Part shown: piece by piece, positions 16,955-25,318 of the stretch
Layout: the number at the start of each line of letters is the position of its first letter
Numbering within the stretch: the stretch's first letter is position 1
Assembly: GCF_000381265.1 (NCBI RefSeq)
Contig: NZ_KB906253.1
Coordinates: 124,001 to 188,000, forward strand
Source: Curvibacter lanceolatus ATCC 14669
GTDB lineage: Bacteria > Pseudomonadota > Gammaproteobacteria > Burkholderiales > Burkholderiaceae_C
Reading direction: 5' to 3'
DNA: 64,000 nt
Translations under genes and position numbers: made by a program
Notes under the pieces: model-generated
The model's input: the letters and a program-made list of their open reading frames with translations, nothing else
Database searches by the model: none
Told to the model about the DNA's origin: nothing

Positions 16955-18079
16955 ATGACCCCAGAACAAACGCCCCGGCACGCACCGGCCCGAACACCCC
17001 AGCGTTGGCTGAACGTGCTGCTGGCGCTGTCCGTTTCGCTGTTGGCCGCCATCAGCCCCGTTCAGGCGGCGGCCCCCGCTTCCATCCGCATCGGCGTGGC
17101 CACGGGCGGCGTGGGCGGCCCGCCGCGCACGGGGGGCTCCACCGTCGGCATCGTCAATGCCCAGGGCCTGATCGAGAAAGAGTTCGAGAAAGACGGCATC
17201 AAGGTCGAGTGGATCTTCTTCAAGGGCGCCGGCCCGGCGGTCAACGAAGCCTTGGTCAACCAGCAGCTGGACCTGGCCTGGCAGGGCGACCTGCCCTCCA
17301 TCGTGCACCGCGCCAATGGCGTGAAGACCCGCATCGTGCTGGGCACCGGCGTGCGTACCGGCCTGTACCTGGGCGTGCCGCCGGACTCGACCATCAGCCG
17401 CATCGAAGACCTCAAAGGCAAGCGTGTGGCCGTGTTCAAGGGCACCAACCTGCACCTGGCCGCCGTGCGCGCCCTGGCGGTGCATGGCCTGAAAGAGAGC
17501 GATGTGAAGCTCATCAACCTTGACCCGGCCGGTACCCAGGCGGCCCTCAGCACCCGTGACATCGACGCGGCCTTCAGCTATGTCGACCTGTTCCGCCTGC
17601 GCGAAAGCGGCGTGGCCAAGGTGGTGTGGTCGGCGGCGGCGGATTCGTACCGCTTCACGCGGCAGACCGTGCTGCTGGCCACCGAGGTCTTTGCCACCGA
17701 ACACCCCGAGCTGGTGCAGCGCGTGGTGAATGTGGTGGTGCGCACCGCGCGTGAGTATTCCGAAGAGTCGCGCCGTGGTGACTTGTTTGCCCAGTGGGGC
17801 AAGGCCGAGCTGCCCGAAAAATACTGGCGCGAAGACTTTGTGGGCCAGCCGCTGCGGGTGCGCCTGTCACCCTTGCTCGATCCCTTTCTGGTGTCCCGCT
17901 ACAAGGACGCCACCGACGAGTCCTTCAAGCTCAAGCTGATCCGCAAGCAGCCCGAGATCGACAGCTGGTTTGACCGCCGCTTTCTGAACGCCGCCCTCAA
18001 AGAGCAAAAGCTCGAAGGCTATTGGCCCGAGTACGCCGCCGACGGCAACCTGGTGGGCAGCCAGGGCGCCAAGCGCTGA
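16955..18079 (+). CDS. SsuA-type sulfonate/nitrate ABC substrate-binding protein
   Basis: This 374-residue periplasmic binding protein has a long Sec leader (RWLNVLLALSVSLLAAISPVQAAA). The mature part begins SIRIGVATGGVGG and includes VNEALVNQQLDLAWQGDLPSIVHRANG and DLKGKRVAVFKGTNLHLAAVRALAVHGL, the standard NMT1/SsuA-like ligand fold. It is the missing receptor for the ATPase and permeases upstream, though separated from them by soxCD. The substrate is probably an organosulfonate or sulfate ester, by family and neighbours. Confidence 0.88.
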   Translation: MTPEQTPRHAPARTPQRWLNVLLALSVSLLAAISPVQAAAPASIRIGVATGGVGGPPRTGGSTVGIVNAQGLIEKEFEKDGIKVEWIFFKGAGPAVNEALVNQQLDLAWQGDLPSIVHRANGVKTRIVLGTGVRTGLYLGVPPDSTISRIEDLKGKRVAVFKGTNLHLAAVRALAVHGLKESDVKLINLDPAGTQAALSTRDIDAAFSYVDLFRLRESGVAKVVWSAAADSYRFTRQTVLLATEVFATEHPELVQRVVNVVVRTAREYSEESRRGDLFAQWGKAELPEKYWREDFVGQPLRVRLSPLLDPFLVSRYKDATDESFKLKLIRKQPEIDSWFDRRFLNAALKEQKLEGYWPEYAADGNLVGSQGAKR

Positions 18080-18106
18080 ACCTGAAACCTCAAGCACGGA
18101 GTCCAC

Positions 18107-19456
18107 ATGAGTCAGAGAAAACTGCGCCTAGGCGCCTTTGTCATGGCCACCGGCCACCACGTGGCCGCCTGGCGCCACCCCGGCTCGCAAATCGACTCGG
18201 GCGTCAACATCGATCACTACATCGAGGTGGCCAAGACAGCCGAGCGCGGCCTGTTCGACCAGGTCTTTGTGGCCGACAGCCCGGGCCTGTGGCACCGGGG
18301 TGGTGATGAATCGCTGAGCCGCCAGGGCCGGGTCTCGTACTTCGAGCCGGTCACGCTGTGGGCGGCGCTGTCGGCGGTCACCCAGCACATCGGCTTTGTG
18401 GCCACGGCCTCCACCACCTACGAAGACCCCTACCTGCTGGCGCGCAAGTTCGCCTCGCTGGACCACATCAGCAAGGGCCGCGCCGCCTGGAACGTGGTCA
18501 CCACCAGCGCCGACAACGTGCACGGCAATTTCGGCATTGATGCGCACCCCGACCCTGCCGTGCGCTACGAGCGGGCGCATGAGTTCGTGCACGTGGTCAA
18601 GGGCCTGTGGGACAGCTTTGACGACGATGCCCTGGTGCGTGACCGGGCCAGCGGCGTCTACGTCGATCCGCGCAAAATCCATGAGCTCAACCACGTGGGC
18701 AAGTACTTCAAGGTCAAGGGCCCACTGAACATCGAGCGCCCACCCCAGGGCTACCCGGTGATCGTGCAGGCGGGCTCGTCGGAAGACGGCAAAGAGCTGG
18801 CCGCCGCCAGTGCCGAGGCCATCTTCACCGCCTGGACCAGCCTGGCCGAGGCCCAGGCCTTCTACCGGGATGTGAAGGGCCGCCTGGCGCGCTACGGCCG
18901 CCGCCCCGAGCAATTGCTGGTGCTGCCCGGCATCTCGCCCGTCATCGGGCGCACCGAGGAGGAGGCCCAGGCCAAATGGGCCGAGCTGCAGGGCCTGATC
19001 CACCCCTCGGTGGGCCTGGCCACGCTCGAGCCTTTCTGGCCCGGTGAAGACCTGCAGCGCTGGGATCTGGACGCCGTGCCACCTTACTACCCCGAGCCAC
19101 CCAAGGGCATCAACAGCCGCGCCCACGTGGTGATCGAGCTGGCCCGCCGCGAGCGCTTCACCGTGCGCCAGCTGTACGAGTACCTGGCCGGCGCGCGCGG
19201 CCACTGGGTGGTGGTGGGCACGCCCACCACCATCGCCGACCGAATCCAGGAGTGGTTCGAGAACGGCGCGGCCGATGGCTTCAACGTGATGCCGCCGGTG
19301 CTGCCGCAGTCGCTCAACGAGTTTGTCGACCTGGTGGTGCCCGAACTGCAGCGCCGTGGCCTGTTCCGCACCGCCTACGAGGGCCGCACCCTGCGCGAGA
19401 ACCTGGGCCTGGAGCGCCCGGCCAGCCGCTACGCGCAACAGGCCAAGGCGGCCTGA
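18107..19456 (+). CDS. NtaA/DmoA/SnaA-family FMN-dependent monooxygenase
   Basis: This 449-residue two-component flavin monooxygenase of the luciferase superfamily has the family opening LRLGAFVMATGHHVAAWRHPGSQ, plus AERGLFDQVFVADSPGLW, ISKGRAAWNVVTTS and GYPVIVQAGSSEDGKELAA. Relatives act on nitrilotriacetate, dimethyl sulfide, dibenzothiophene sulfone and sulfonates, using FMNH2 from a separate reductase. No flavin reductase gene is seen in the window. GGAG lies upstream of the ATG and the gap from the binding protein is 27 nt. Release of sulfite from an imported organosulfur compound is the contextual inference. Confidence 0.87.
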   Translation: MSQRKLRLGAFVMATGHHVAAWRHPGSQIDSGVNIDHYIEVAKTAERGLFDQVFVADSPGLWHRGGDESLSRQGRVSYFEPVTLWAALSAVTQHIGFVATASTTYEDPYLLARKFASLDHISKGRAAWNVVTTSADNVHGNFGIDAHPDPAVRYERAHEFVHVVKGLWDSFDDDALVRDRASGVYVDPRKIHELNHVGKYFKVKGPLNIERPPQGYPVIVQAGSSEDGKELAAASAEAIFTAWTSLAEAQAFYRDVKGRLARYGRRPEQLLVLPGISPVIGRTEEEAQAKWAELQGLIHPSVGLATLEPFWPGEDLQRWDLDAVPPYYPEPPKGINSRAHVVIELARRERFTVRQLYEYLAGARGHWVVVGTPTTIADRIQEWFENGAADGFNVMPPVLPQSLNEFVDLVVPELQRRGLFRTAYEGRTLRENLGLERPASRYAQQAKAA

Positions 19457-19515
19457 GCACCGCCTTTCATGTTGTCCCGCCTTCATCTCACGTCCATTGA
19501 TCAGGAGAACCCACG

Positions 19516-20430
19516 ATGAGCAGCACCGTTCTGGAACCCACCCACGCCGCCTCCACCTCGGCACCCTTTGAACTGCAGCCCCTGGCCGGCAAGCTCGGGG
19601 CTGAAGTGCGCGGCCTGCGCCTGTCGGGCGAACTGGATCCCGCCACCTTCGCCGCCCTCAAGCAGGCCCTGCTGCGCCACAAGGTGCTGTTTTTCAAGGG
19701 CCAGCAGCACCTGGACGATGCTTCGCACCAGGCCTTTGCCCGCCTGTTCGGGCCGCTGGTCGAGCACCCCACCGTGCCCTCACGCGACGGCACCCAGATC
19801 CTGGAGCTGGACTCGGCCCATGGTGGCCGTGCCGATTCCTGGCACACCGACGTGACCTTTGAGGTTGACTACCCCCAGGTGGCGGTGCTGCGCTCGGTGG
19901 TCATCCCGCCGACAGGGGGCGACACCGTGTGGGCCAACACCGTGGCGGCTTACGACGAGCTGCCCCCCGCGCTCAAGACCCTGGCCGATCAGCTCTGGGC
20001 ATTGCATGGCAATGACTACGACTACGCCGCCACGCGCGCCAAGCCCGATGCCCACGGCGCCCAGAAATACCGCCAGGTGTTCACCTCGCGCCTGATCGAG
20101 ACCGAGCACCCCCTGGTGCGTGTGCACCCTGAAACGGGCGAGCGCTCGCTGGTCGCGGGCCACTTCATCAAGCGCTTTGTGGGCTACAACGGGCAGGACA
20201 GCCGCAGCCTGCTGGAGCTGTTCCAGAACCACATCACCCGGCTGGAGAACACCGTGCGCTGGCGCTGGAGCGAGGGCGACGTGGCCATCTGGGACAACCG
20301 CGCCACCCAGCACTACGCCATCAACGACTACGGCGACCAACACCGCGTGGTGCGCCGCGTCACGGTGGCCGGCGATGTGCCGGTGTCGGTGGATGGCCAG
20401 CGCAGCCGGCCGCGCCAGCCGGTGAATTGA
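19516..20430 (+). CDS. TauD/TfdA-family 2-oxoglutarate dioxygenase
   Basis: This 304-residue Fe(II)/2-oxoglutarate oxygenase has the HxD metal motif in SWHTDVTFE, the distal His in [14 protein letters not shown] and the 2-oxoglutarate-binding Arg in [12 protein letters not shown]. Family members release sulfite from taurine or hydrolyse alkyl sulfates oxidatively. A strong AGGAG precedes the ATG. It ends the sulfonate-like island, giving the cell two different oxygenases that can cleave C-S or C-O-S bonds. The exact substrate is unknown. Confidence 0.88.
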   Translation: MSSTVLEPTHAASTSAPFELQPLAGKLGAEVRGLRLSGELDPATFAALKQALLRHKVLFFKGQQHLDDASHQAFARLFGPLVEHPTVPSRDGTQILELDSAHGGRADSWHTDVTFEVDYPQVAVLRSVVIPPTGGDTVWANTVAAYDELPPALKTLADQLWALHGNDYDYAATRAKPDAHGAQKYRQVFTSRLIETEHPLVRVHPETGERSLVAGHFIKRFVGYNGQDSRSLLELFQNHITRLENTVRWRWSEGDVAIWDNRATQHYAINDYGDQHRVVRRVTVAGDVPVSVDGQRSRPRQPVN

Positions 20431-20754
20431 GGGCCGGCGGCGCTGGCCAAGGGGCGATTCCCCGGTCTCCTGGAGCGGGGGCCTCGCGGGTCGGCGGGGT
20501 GAGCCATCTGAGCCCCATCGGTGACTTTGCGGGGCCATACGGGTTCTCTTGAATGCGAGCGCCGCTGTTTGTTCATGCTCTGGTTTTCATGGGCCCTGCA
20601 GGCGCTGCGCTGGCCTGCTTCACCCTGTCAATATCCACCACCCAATCCCCCGCTTCCCGCCCAGCGGCCTAGGGCACACCCTTAACGATTGTTCGCGATG
20701 CGCGAGCGGGCTTGACTTCGGACAATTCGCGGCAGAACAACTCGGAGACTGCCC
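20431..20754. other. 324-nt intergenic region before the quinohemoprotein gene
   Basis: I see no gene. A GGAG motif precedes the ATG at 20755. A TTGACT at 20712-20717 resembles a -35 box but lacks a convincing -10 at the right distance. Confidence 0.35.
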
Positions 20755-22932
20755 ATGTCAAGCCCACGCCGCCATCGCCTGCTTTCGCTCACCCTCATTG
20801 CCGGGGGGGTCTTCACCACCGCTTTGCCCGCCATGGCTTTGCGCCCGCCGGCGGATGTGGATGGGCAGCGCATCCAGCGGGCGGATCAAGAGCCCGGCAA
20901 CTGGATGAGCCATGGCCGCACCTATGACGAGCAGCGTTTCAGCCCGCTCAAGCGGGTGAACGATGGCAACGTGGGCCAGCTTGGCGTGGCCTGGACCTAC
21001 AAGCTCGACATCGACCGTGGTGTGGAGGCCACGCCCATCGTGGTGGATGGCGTGATGTACACCACCGGCGCCAAAAGCATCGTCTATGCGCTGGATGCCC
21101 GCACGGGCAAGCCCTTGTGGAAGTTCGACCCGCAGGTGCGGGTGGAAAGCCTGTCTACCGGCTGCTGCGACATCGTCAACCGCGGTGTGGCCGTCTGGAA
21201 GGGGCGTGTCTATGTGGGCGCCTTCGATGGTCGCCTGATCGCGCTGGACGCCCGCAACGGGCGCAAGGTCTGGGAGGTGGATACCGTCATCGACCACAAG
21301 AAGAGCTACACCATCACGGGCGCCCCGCGCATCATGAAGGGCAAGGTGCTGATCGGCAATGGTGGTGCCGAGTTCGGGGTGCGGGGCTATGTGACGGCCT
21401 ACGACGCCGACACCGGCCGGCAGGCCTGGCGCTTCTACACCGTGCCTGGCGACCCGAAGATCCCGCCCGAGAACGCCGCCATGGAGATGGCCCTCAAGAC
21501 CTGGTCGGGCAATGGCTGGGTGAAGTGGGGTGGTGGCGGCACGGTGTGGGATTCGATGGCCTACGACCCCGAGCTGGACCTGCTCTATGTGGGTGTGGGC
21601 AATGGCTCACCCTGGAACTACGATTTCCGCAGCGAAGGCAAGGGCGATAACCTGTTTCTGTCGTCCATCGTGGCCGTGCGCCCCGACACTGGCGAGTACG
21701 TGTGGCACTACCAGACCACACCCGGCGACCGCTGGGATTTCACCGCCACACAGCACATGGTGCTGGCCGACATCGTGATCGAGGGCAAGCCGCGCAAGGT
21801 CATCATGCAGGCGCCCAAGAACGGCTTCTTCTACGTGCTGGACCGGCAGACGGGCAAGCTGCTGTCGGCCGACAAGTTTGTGCCGGCCAACTGGGCCTCG
21901 CATGTGGACCTGAGCACGGGCCGCCCGGTGATGACGGGCGAGGCCGATTACAACAAGGGCCCGAAGATGGTGGTGCCCTCGTTCCTGGGCGGCCACAGCT
22001 GGCAGCCCATGTCGTTCAACCCCCAGACGGGCTACATCTACCTGCCGGCGCAAGAGACGGTCGCCGGGCTGGAGGCGGCCAAGGCGCCCGAGTTTCTGCC
22101 CACCAAATCGGTGGTCAACCTCGGCCTGAATGCCCCCGACCTGCCTGAAGACCCCCAGATCACCCAACAGGTGCGCGACGCCTGGAAGGGCCGCCTGATC
22201 GCCTGGGACCCGGTGAAGAAGGCGCCGGCCTGGACGGTGGACTACAAGGCCCCGGGCAATGGCGGCACCCTCAGCACGGCCGGCAATCTGGTGTTCCAGG
22301 GCACGGCCGATGGCCGGGCCGTGGCCTATGCCGCAGACACCGGCCGCAAGCTGTGGGAGCAGCGCGTCAACTCCGGCGCCATGGCGGGCCCGGTCACCTA
22401 CGAGGTGAAGGGCGAGCAATACGTGACCTTCATGGTGGGTTGGGGCGGGGCCTTGCCCCTGATCGGGGGGCCCTTGTCGCTGGGCGCCCAGGTGCAGCCC
22501 GAAGCGCGCGTGGTCACCTTCAAGCTCGACGGCAAGGCCAAGCTGCCCGCACCGGCCCAACAGGCCCGCGATCTGCCCCCGCTGCAAACGCTGGCGGCCA
22601 GCGCCGAGCAGGTGCAGCAGGCGCGCACCCTGTTCAATGGCCTGTGTGCCTCGTGCCACGGCATCAACGCCATCAGCGGCGGCGTGGTGCCCGACCTGCG
22701 CTACCTGAGCCCCGCCAAACACCAGCAGTTTGCCGGCATCCTGTACGGCGCCCGCATCCCCAAGGGCATGCCCAGTTTCAATGGCGTGCTGACGATGGAT
22801 CAGGTGGAGCTGATTCGCCAGTACCTGGTCAAGCGCAGCCATGACCTGGCGTCGGAGCTGGAGGCCAGCAAGGGCGGCAAGGCGGCGCAAGCGGGGGCCG
22901 TGGGTGCGGTAGGGGCCGCGGGGCAACGTTGA
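20755..22932 (+). CDS. PQQ-dependent quinohemoprotein alcohol dehydrogenase
   Basis: This 725-residue exported enzyme has a Sec leader ending near ALPAMA, an eight-bladed propeller and a C-terminal cytochrome c domain. The vicinal disulfide Cys pair in LSTGCCDIVN and the tryptophan-docking repeats (for example GNGGAEFGVRGYVTAYDADTGRQAWRFYTVPG) are typical of PQQ alcohol dehydrogenases. CASCHG (about residue 635) is the haem site, with a Met ligand candidate in KGMPSFNGVLT. Type II quinohemoproteins oxidise alcohols in the periplasm and pass electrons to the respiratory chain. The Ala/Gly-rich C-terminal tail (KGGKAAQAGAVGAVGAAGQR) is extra. No PQQ biosynthesis gene is present in the window. 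Confidence 0.93.
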   Translation: MSSPRRHRLLSLTLIAGGVFTTALPAMALRPPADVDGQRIQRADQEPGNWMSHGRTYDEQRFSPLKRVNDGNVGQLGVAWTYKLDIDRGVEATPIVVDGVMYTTGAKSIVYALDARTGKPLWKFDPQVRVESLSTGCCDIVNRGVAVWKGRVYVGAFDGRLIALDARNGRKVWEVDTVIDHKKSYTITGAPRIMKGKVLIGNGGAEFGVRGYVTAYDADTGRQAWRFYTVPGDPKIPPENAAMEMALKTWSGNGWVKWGGGGTVWDSMAYDPELDLLYVGVGNGSPWNYDFRSEGKGDNLFLSSIVAVRPDTGEYVWHYQTTPGDRWDFTATQHMVLADIVIEGKPRKVIMQAPKNGFFYVLDRQTGKLLSADKFVPANWASHVDLSTGRPVMTGEADYNKGPKMVVPSFLGGHSWQPMSFNPQTGYIYLPAQETVAGLEAAKAPEFLPTKSVVNLGLNAPDLPEDPQITQQVRDAWKGRLIAWDPVKKAPAWTVDYKAPGNGGTLSTAGNLVFQGTADGRAVAYAADTGRKLWEQRVNSGAMAGPVTYEVKGEQYVTFMVGWGGALPLIGGPLSLGAQVQPEARVVTFKLDGKAKLPAPAQQARDLPPLQTLAASAEQVQQARTLFNGLCASCHGINAISGGVVPDLRYLSPAKHQQFAGILYGARIPKGMPSFNGVLTMDQVELIRQYLVKRSHDLASELEASKGGKAAQAGAVGAVGAAGQR

Positions 22933-23207
22933 GCCCTCAATCGCCCCTTTGGCAGGCCCTTTGGGGGGGCGCGAGGATCTCGGTGCCGGCGCTGCGACCG
23001 CTGTTGCCCTGGCTGTGGCCTCAAGGCGCGGTGGTGGGCAGGCGTGGGCTTGCGATGCCGGTGATGGGCGTCATCGGCAGCCGCCAGGCGATGAAGCCGG
23101 CGGCCGAAGGGCTCAGGCACCCGCGCTGGGCCCCTGGGCCCATGTCGTCACGGGATAGAGGCACTGGCAGGTGCGCCCATGCCGGCGCACCTGGAGAGCT
23201 CGGTGGT

Positions 23208-23540
23208 TTACTGGCCGTTCTTTTCGGCCTTCGCGGCGGCGGCACCTTCGGCTTTTCGCTTGGCGCGGGCTGCCTTTTTCTCTTCAGCGCTCACCTTGCC
23301 CGATGCTGCCGACTTGCTGTCACCCAGGGCCACTTCGCCCCCTTGAGGAACCGGGGTTGCCTTGGCGGCAGCGGCGCCGTTGGCCTTGCGCTCTGCACGT
23401 GCTGCTTTCTTTTCTTCGGGCGTGACGATTTTGGTGGCGGCAGCCTTGCTGTCTGCCGCCTCGACCTCGCCGGCCGCGAAGGCTGTGCCGATGAAGGCCT
23501 GTGACACCAGAAGACCGGCGATCAAAATTTGCTTGTTCAT
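23208..23540 (-). CDS. Small secreted Ala/Lys-rich repeat protein
   Basis: This 110-residue product has a Sec leader (MNKQILIAGLLVSQAFIGTAFA) followed by a highly charged, low-complexity mature region. Two near-identical blocks are visible: PEEKKAARAERKANGAAAAKA and AEEKKAARAKRKAEGAAAAKA, each preceded by an SKAA(A/S)xK segment. The repeats should form basic alanine-rich helices resembling histone-H1-like or coiled-coil tails. I know no function. The long frame continuing upstream to 23852 is not supported by a signal or SD. A perfect 21-bp palindrome lies 48 nt upstream of the ATG. Confidence 0.7.
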   Translation of the reverse strand: MNKQILIAGLLVSQAFIGTAFAAGEVEAADSKAAATKIVTPEEKKAARAERKANGAAAAKATPVPQGGEVALGDSKSAASGKVSAEEKKAARAKRKAEGAAAAKAEKNGQ

Positions 23541-23587
23541 GTGGAATCCTGTTTGAAATGGAACTTGGAAACGGTTGTTGAAAATGA

Positions 23588-23608
23588 GGGGGCAGAGACT
23601 CTGCCCCC
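23588..23608 (-). terminator. Perfect 21-bp palindrome, likely terminator of the DUF1275 gene
   Basis: GGGGGCAGAG-A-CTCTGCCCCC has 10-bp arms. On the minus strand it is followed by TCATTTTCAAC. It lies between the DUF1275 gene and the small secreted protein, so it can end the upstream transcript or act as an operator for the downstream gene. Confidence 0.6.
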
Positions 23609-23730
23609 CGCCGCTGGGGCTCGGCTGTGCATGCCCGTGCCCCATTTCGCCTACCCCATCTGCCGGGGTGCTTGCAGACGGGGCCGAAACAATTTTGCGC
23701 GCACAGCCACCTGCATGCCAAGGCGGGGTG

Positions 23731-24408
23731 TCATGGCTCGGTGGTGCGCAAGCCCACGATGGCGATGCCGGTGACGGCCGCCACCGGCAGCAGCAAGGCC
23801 GCAAAGCCGACCGCCGAGTAGCTGAGGGCGCCCGCGATCGACCCCAGGGCAAAGGTCAGCACCGGGTAGAAGAGCCGGCTGATGCGCTGGTGCAGGCCCG
23901 CATCCCTGCGCCCGGCGATCCAGTCGCTGGCCTCCATGACCAGTTGGGTCACATTGCCCGTCATGACCGTGTTGGGCGTCAGCTTGGCCAGCAGCATCCT
24001 GCTGCTGGCGTTCTGCATGCCCATGGCGCCTGCGCCAAACAGGCCCGCGGCGTAGGCCAGGGGCTGACCATGAGTCGGTACCAGCTCTGAAGCCACCCCC
24101 GCCGCCATGAAGGCCAGCAAGAGCATGGCTTGCAGGCCCATCAAGGGGCGCAAGGCCGGCCGGCCTTGCCGTTCGAGAGCCAAAGCCCTCCAGCGGCAAA
24201 GCGCGACCGCGAGCACAAAGACCGGAAACGCCAGCAGCTTGAGCGCCACACCGCGCCCAGGCTGCACCAGCTCCGCACCGATCAACACAAAGTTGCCTGT
24301 GACGTGGGCGGTGAACAGGCCGAACAGGGCGACAAACCCAAGCGTGTCGACAAAGCCGGCCACCCCCGCCAAAAGCGTGGCGCCGTGGTGGGCAGAGAGG
24401 GGTTTCAT
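23731..24408 (-). CDS. DUF1275 (YoaK-like) membrane protein
   Basis: This 225-residue polytopic membrane protein begins MKPLSAHHGATLLAGVAGFVDTLGFVALFGLFTAHVTGNFVLIGAEL, the conserved DUF1275 start (GxxDxxxF...FTAHVTGN). About six hydrophobic segments follow, including MGMQNASSRMLLAKLTPNTVMTGNVTQLVMEA, another family hallmark. Function in this family is unknown. It is the last gene of the string starting at the pirin gene, separated from the short AraC gene by 25 nt. Confidence 0.87.
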   Translation of the reverse strand: MKPLSAHHGATLLAGVAGFVDTLGFVALFGLFTAHVTGNFVLIGAELVQPGRGVALKLLAFPVFVLAVALCRWRALALERQGRPALRPLMGLQAMLLLAFMAAGVASELVPTHGQPLAYAAGLFGAGAMGMQNASSRMLLAKLTPNTVMTGNVTQLVMEASDWIAGRRDAGLHQRISRLFYPVLTFALGSIAGALSYSAVGFAALLLPVAAVTGIAIVGLRTTEP

Positions 24409-24433
24409 GGTGGGGCGGTCTCCGGTGAGGGGG

Positions 24434-24796
24434 TCAGTGGGCGCGGAACTGGCTGCGCCACTGGCCTGGCGAGAGGCCCTCCGCGGCGCGGAAGCTGCGC
24501 GTCAGGTGGGCCTGGTCGGCAAAGCCGCATTCGATCGCGATGTCTGCAATCGAGAGCGGGCCTTTGAGCAGCAGCTTGGCCATGTCGATCTTGCGTGCCA
24601 GGCGCCACTGCGCCGGGCTGTAACCCGTCCAGGCCTTGAAGGCCATGCTGAAGTGGCCCCGCGACAAACCGCATTGGCGTGCCACGGCGGCCACGGTGCA
24701 ATGGGCCTGCCCGCAGAGTTCGAACATGGACAAGGCCTGAATGCGATTGGAGCGGGACAATCCCCCGGCCGATGCTTGCAGGACGGCGGCATTCAC
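24434..24796 (-). CDS. Short AraC-type regulator (DNA-binding domain only)
   Basis: This 120-residue protein consists almost wholly of the AraC/XylS double helix-turn-helix (TVAAVARQCGLSRGHFSMAFKAWTGYSPAQWRLARKIDMAKLLLKGPLSIADIAIECGFADQAHLTRSFRAAEGLSPGQWR). No effector domain is present; full AraC proteins are about 250-300 residues. The GTG start overlaps the dps stop by 4 nt (GTGA), a sign of coupled translation. It may act as a constitutive or partner-dependent regulator of the local cluster. Confidence 0.8.
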   Translation of the reverse strand: MNAAVLQASAGGLSRSNRIQALSMFELCGQAHCTVAAVARQCGLSRGHFSMAFKAWTGYSPAQWRLARKIDMAKLLLKGPLSIADIAIECGFADQAHLTRSFRAAEGLSPGQWRSQFRAH

Positions 24797-25296
24797 TGGG
24801 CTGACTCCAGCTCAGGCGAGTCGACCAGGTGGGCCTCGACCAGCCACAGCAGCTTGTCTGTTTCTCGCGAAAGCTGGGTGAACAGGTCGGCCGTGCCTGC
24901 GTCACCGAGATGGCTGGCCACCTCAATGTCTTGCCGCACCCCAGCACCGAAGCCGCTCAGGGCCCCGCTGACGGCGTTGAGGTGGGCCGCGCCGCCCTTC
25001 AGCGTCAGCGGGTATTCCGCCAGCGAGCTGCCGTTGACCGCGGTTTTCAGGCGCCCATCGGCCGTGCCGCCCAGGGCGGTGATGCGCTCGGCGATGAGGT
25101 CGACCGCCTCTTCGATCGCATCGTGCACCGAATCCAGCAGCTGGTGCAGCTGGAAGAATTGAGGGCCCTTGACGTTCCAGTGCGCGTGCTTGAGCTGCGC
25201 GTCCAGGTCGATGGCATCGTTCAGGCGCTGCTGCAGCAGGCGTGCAACCTGCCCACGCACCAGCGGTGGCAGATCCATCTTGGTGACATATCCCAT
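24793..25296 (-). CDS. dps: Dps-family DNA-binding ferritin-like protein
   Basis: This 167-residue protein starts at the ATG complementary to 25294-25296. The ferroxidase region LKHAHWNVKGPQFFQLHQLLDSVHDAIEEAVDLIAERITALGG contains the His, Asp and Glu ligands of the Dps dodecamer. Dps stores iron with H2O2 as oxidant and protects DNA. The N terminus (MGYVTKMDLPPLVRGQVARLLQQRLNDAIDLD) is short, without a Lys-rich DNA-binding tail. It is 22 nt downstream of the alpha/beta hydrolase gene and overlaps the AraC gene, which fits a stress-protection operon. Confidence 0.92.
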   Translation of the reverse strand: MGYVTKMDLPPLVRGQVARLLQQRLNDAIDLDAQLKHAHWNVKGPQFFQLHQLLDSVHDAIEEAVDLIAERITALGGTADGRLKTAVNGSSLAEYPLTLKGGAAHLNAVSGALSGFGAGVRQDIEVASHLGDAGTADLFTQLSRETDKLLWLVEAHLVDSPELESAQ

Positions 25297-25318
25297 GGTG
25301 CTCTCCCTGTGATGTGGC

